From contig CALGUK010000048.1 in NCBI GenBank assembly GCA_937920235.1, positions 1 to 64,000 on the forward strand: a stretch of DNA of 64,000 bases, read 5' to 3'. Below the pieces are notes generated by a model that was not told the DNA's origin, searched no databases, and saw only the letters and a program-made list of their open reading frames with translations. The position numbers and the translations under genes were made by a program. This DNA is from an uncultured Clostridia bacterium (GTDB lineage Bacteria > Bacillota > Clostridia > Oscillospirales > Acutalibacteraceae). Below are positions 62,251 to 64,000 of this stretch, piece after piece. The first letter of the stretch is position 1. The number at the start of each line of letters is the position of its first letter.

Positions 62251-64000
62251 TATGACTCACCTCCCTGCAAATCGAAGTCATCCGAGCCCTTCTGCTGTGA
62301 CTCGTAAATTTCTCTGTATATTGAGTTACGTTCGAGAAGCTCGTCGTGGTTACCCACGTCGTTGATCTCGCCGTTTTCTATTATGATGATTTTATCGCAG
62401 TCGGCAACCGACGAAATTCTCTGGGCGATAATAATTTTAGTTGTGTCGGGAACGGCATTTCTGAGACCTGCGCGGATTTTGGAGTCGGTAAAGGTATCCA
62501 CCGCGCTTGTGGAGTCGTCGAGAATGAGAACTTTCGGTTTTTTGAGCACGGCTCTTGCGATACACAGCCTCTGCTTCTGTCCGCCCGAAACATTTACACC
62601 GCCCTGGCCGAGATCCGTATTATATCCGTCGGGGAAGGACGACACAAAATTGTGAGCATCTGCGATTTTGCAGGCTTCATAAAGCTCCTCGTCGGTTGCG
62701 TTCTTATTGCCCCAGCGAAGATTTTCGGCAATTGTTCCCGAGAACAGCACATTCTTCTGAAGCACCATGCTGACCTCCTCGCGAAGATCGTGAAGCTTGT
62801 AATTTCTCACATCCTCACCGCCGACGAGCACCTGTCCGTCGCTGACGTCATAAAGGCGGGGAATGAGCTGAACGAGTGAGGATTTTGCCGAACCGGTTGC
62901 ACCGATAATTCCGACCATCTCACCGCTTTCGATCTTAAAGCTTGCATTACGGATGATATCCTTACCCGAGCCGTTGTATCTGAACGACACATTTCTGAAC
63001 TCAATACTGCCGTCGCGCACCTCGGTAACGGTTGCGGTATCGTCACGGATATCGGGCACCTCGTCAATGACCTCAAGAATACGCTTTGCGCTTGCCTGTG
63101 ACATAAAGAACTGGGCGATAAGCATAATGAGCATAAGGAAATTCATCAGAATCTGCATTACATAGGTATAAATTGCGGTGAAATCACCGATTTGCAGAGT
63201 TTCGGCAGAAATCGCCTTCGCCGCGATATAGAGTATGGCAAGAATTGTGCCGTACATTATTATCATAAATGCAGGCTGACCGAGAATCATAAGCTTTTCC
63301 GCATGTAGAGCGGCCTGCATAAGATTGTCGTTTGACTTTTTGAACTTATCCTTTTCATAGTCGGAACGGACAAAAGCCTTTACGACGCGGATATTTGTAA
63401 GATTTTCCTGAATTGAGCCGTTAAAGCCGTCAAACATCTCGAGCATTTTTCTGAATCGCTTGAGAGCAATCGGGGCAAAAATTATCAGAATAACGGCGAT
63501 TAAGGGAAGCGAAACGAGGAACGCTTTTGAGACCTCGGGGCTCATTCTGACCGTGAAGAACAGAGCGACCGCAAACATCACGGGAGAACGGAACAACATT
63601 CTGATGAGCATCAAAAACGTGTTCTGCACGGAGTTTACATCGGTTGTGAGTCGGGTTATGAGCGACGCGGTTGAAAAGCGGTCAATGTTGGAAAACGAGA
63701 ATTTCTGGATTTTATCAATCATAACCTCACGCAGTCTTGCGCCGAAGCCCATACCTGCAACCGAGGCAACCCTCGCCGCCATTGCACCGCAGAAAAGAGA
63801 GCCGAAGGCGTAGAGCAGCATCCTGAGTCCGAGACGGATAATCTGATTCATGCTCTCGTCGGTCATACCGCTTTGCGACTGGACAATATCCACGATATCC
63901 GCCATAACAAGCGGAATCATAAGCTCGAGTATTACCTCACCTACCATAAGTATCGGTGACAGCAATGCGGGAACTATATATTTCTTTGCGTATTTCAGTA
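62250..64000 (-). CDS. ABC exporter, degenerate-site half-transporter (partial)
   Basis: The coding frame has no stop up to the window edge (base 64000), so the true start lies beyond; a TTG at 63965 is not the start. Six-helix domain, Walker A GATGSAKSS, signature VSGGQKQRLCIARA, Walker B VLILDDSTSA, in which Asp replaces the catalytic Glu. One consensus and one degenerate site is typical of heterodimeric exporters such as TM287/288. Upstream gene of the pair. Confidence 0.9.
   Translation of the reverse strand, partial: LKYAKKYIVPALLSPILMVGEVILELMIPLVMADIVDIVQSQSGMTDESMNQIIRLGLRMLLYAFGSLFCGAMAARVASVAGMGFGARLREVMIDKIQKFSFSNIDRFSTASLITRLTTDVNSVQNTFLMLIRMLFRSPVMFAVALFFTVRMSPEVSKAFLVSLPLIAVILIIFAPIALKRFRKMLEMFDGFNGSIQENLTNIRVVKAFVRSDYEKDKFKKSNDNLMQAALHAEKLMILGQPAFMIIMYGTILAILYIAAKAISAETLQIGDFTAIYTYVMQILMNFLMLIMLIAQFFMSQASAKRILEVIDEVPDIRDDTATVTEVRDGSIEFRNVSFRYNGSGKDIIRNASFKIESGEMVGIIGATGSAKSSLVQLIPRLYDVSDGQVLVGGEDVRNYKLHDLREEVSMVLQKNVLFSGTIAENLRWGNKNATDEELYEACKIADAHNFVSSFPDGYNTDLGQGGVNVSGGQKQRLCIARAVLKKPKVLILDDSTSAVDTFTDSKIRAGLRNAVPDTTKIIIAQRISSVADCDKIIIIENGEINDVGNHDELLERNSIYREIYESQQKGSDDFDLQGGES

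Overview
The window looks like chromosome of a spore-forming, Gram-positive Clostridia member, probably Oscillospirales/Ruminococcaceae-like. Support: a 16S rRNA 5' end, sporulation genes (sleB-like cortex hydrolase, spoIVA, sipL), a MurT/GatD pair, a K+-dependent membrane pyrophosphatase, a sensory-type [FeFe] hydrogenase operon, a dockerin protein, GlgC/GlgD glycogen genes, and promoters of the TTGACA-17-TATAAT type. No species call is possible from the sequence alone.

Layout. 1-46: 5' tip of a 16S rRNA gene on the minus strand, with two tandem consensus promoters. 575-1276: SleB-like hydrolase, followed by a five-copy palindromic repeat array. 1561-9762 (minus): a compact aromatic amino-acid operon, aroF-tyrA-aroB-aroA-aroC-pheA-aroE/K fusion-aroQ, holding every shikimate step plus prephenate dehydratase and dehydrogenase. 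It is preceded by a 28-codon Phe/Tyr-rich leader peptide and an intrinsic terminator, which is the layout of ribosome-mediated attenuation. 9840-12458: gatD-like, murT and a RING-like zinc protein. 12673-16801: hppA, trpS, lexA. 16900-18321: a possible C-rich small RNA, a SpoIIQ/M23-like protein and a phosphopantetheinyl transferase. 18390-24815: three paralogous secreted or anchored proteins, one with a dockerin, around a PHP/DRTGG/HydS/HATPase/DRTGG operon. 24896-29589: maf, nudix, murD and a divergent EF-G-like GTPase.

29694-33585 (minus) is a six-gene cassette: HTH regulator, coiled coil, tail-fibre-like collagen protein, GH25 lysozyme, XhlA, holin. It sits under one strong promoter with a near-perfect LexA box and has no head, tail-tube, portal or integrase genes. 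34530-42425 (plus) is the conserved rimP-nusA-rnpM-ylxQ-infB-rbfA-nrnA-truB-ribF operon, followed by an iron alcohol dehydrogenase. 43757-50211 (minus): valS, a DUF4364 gene, a HAD phosphatase, a glycosyltransferase and glf.

50214-51162 holds a REP-associated tyrosine transposase (RAYT)-like gene. Its reading frame contains four in-frame copies of the palindromic repeat, and eight more copies lie next to it. 51238-55159: yebC, spoIVA, sipL. 55263-56015: four 22-bp iteron-like repeats upstream of a RepA_N-like winged-helix gene. 56066-59887: glgC-glgD-glgA. 60337-64000: a heterodimeric ABC exporter whose second gene runs off the window.

Most novel candidates: the Phe/Tyr leader attenuator, the LexA-controlled lysis/fibre cassette, the RAYT carrying its own repeats in frame, and the iteron plus RepA_N locus. 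Everything was read by eye; no database search was run.
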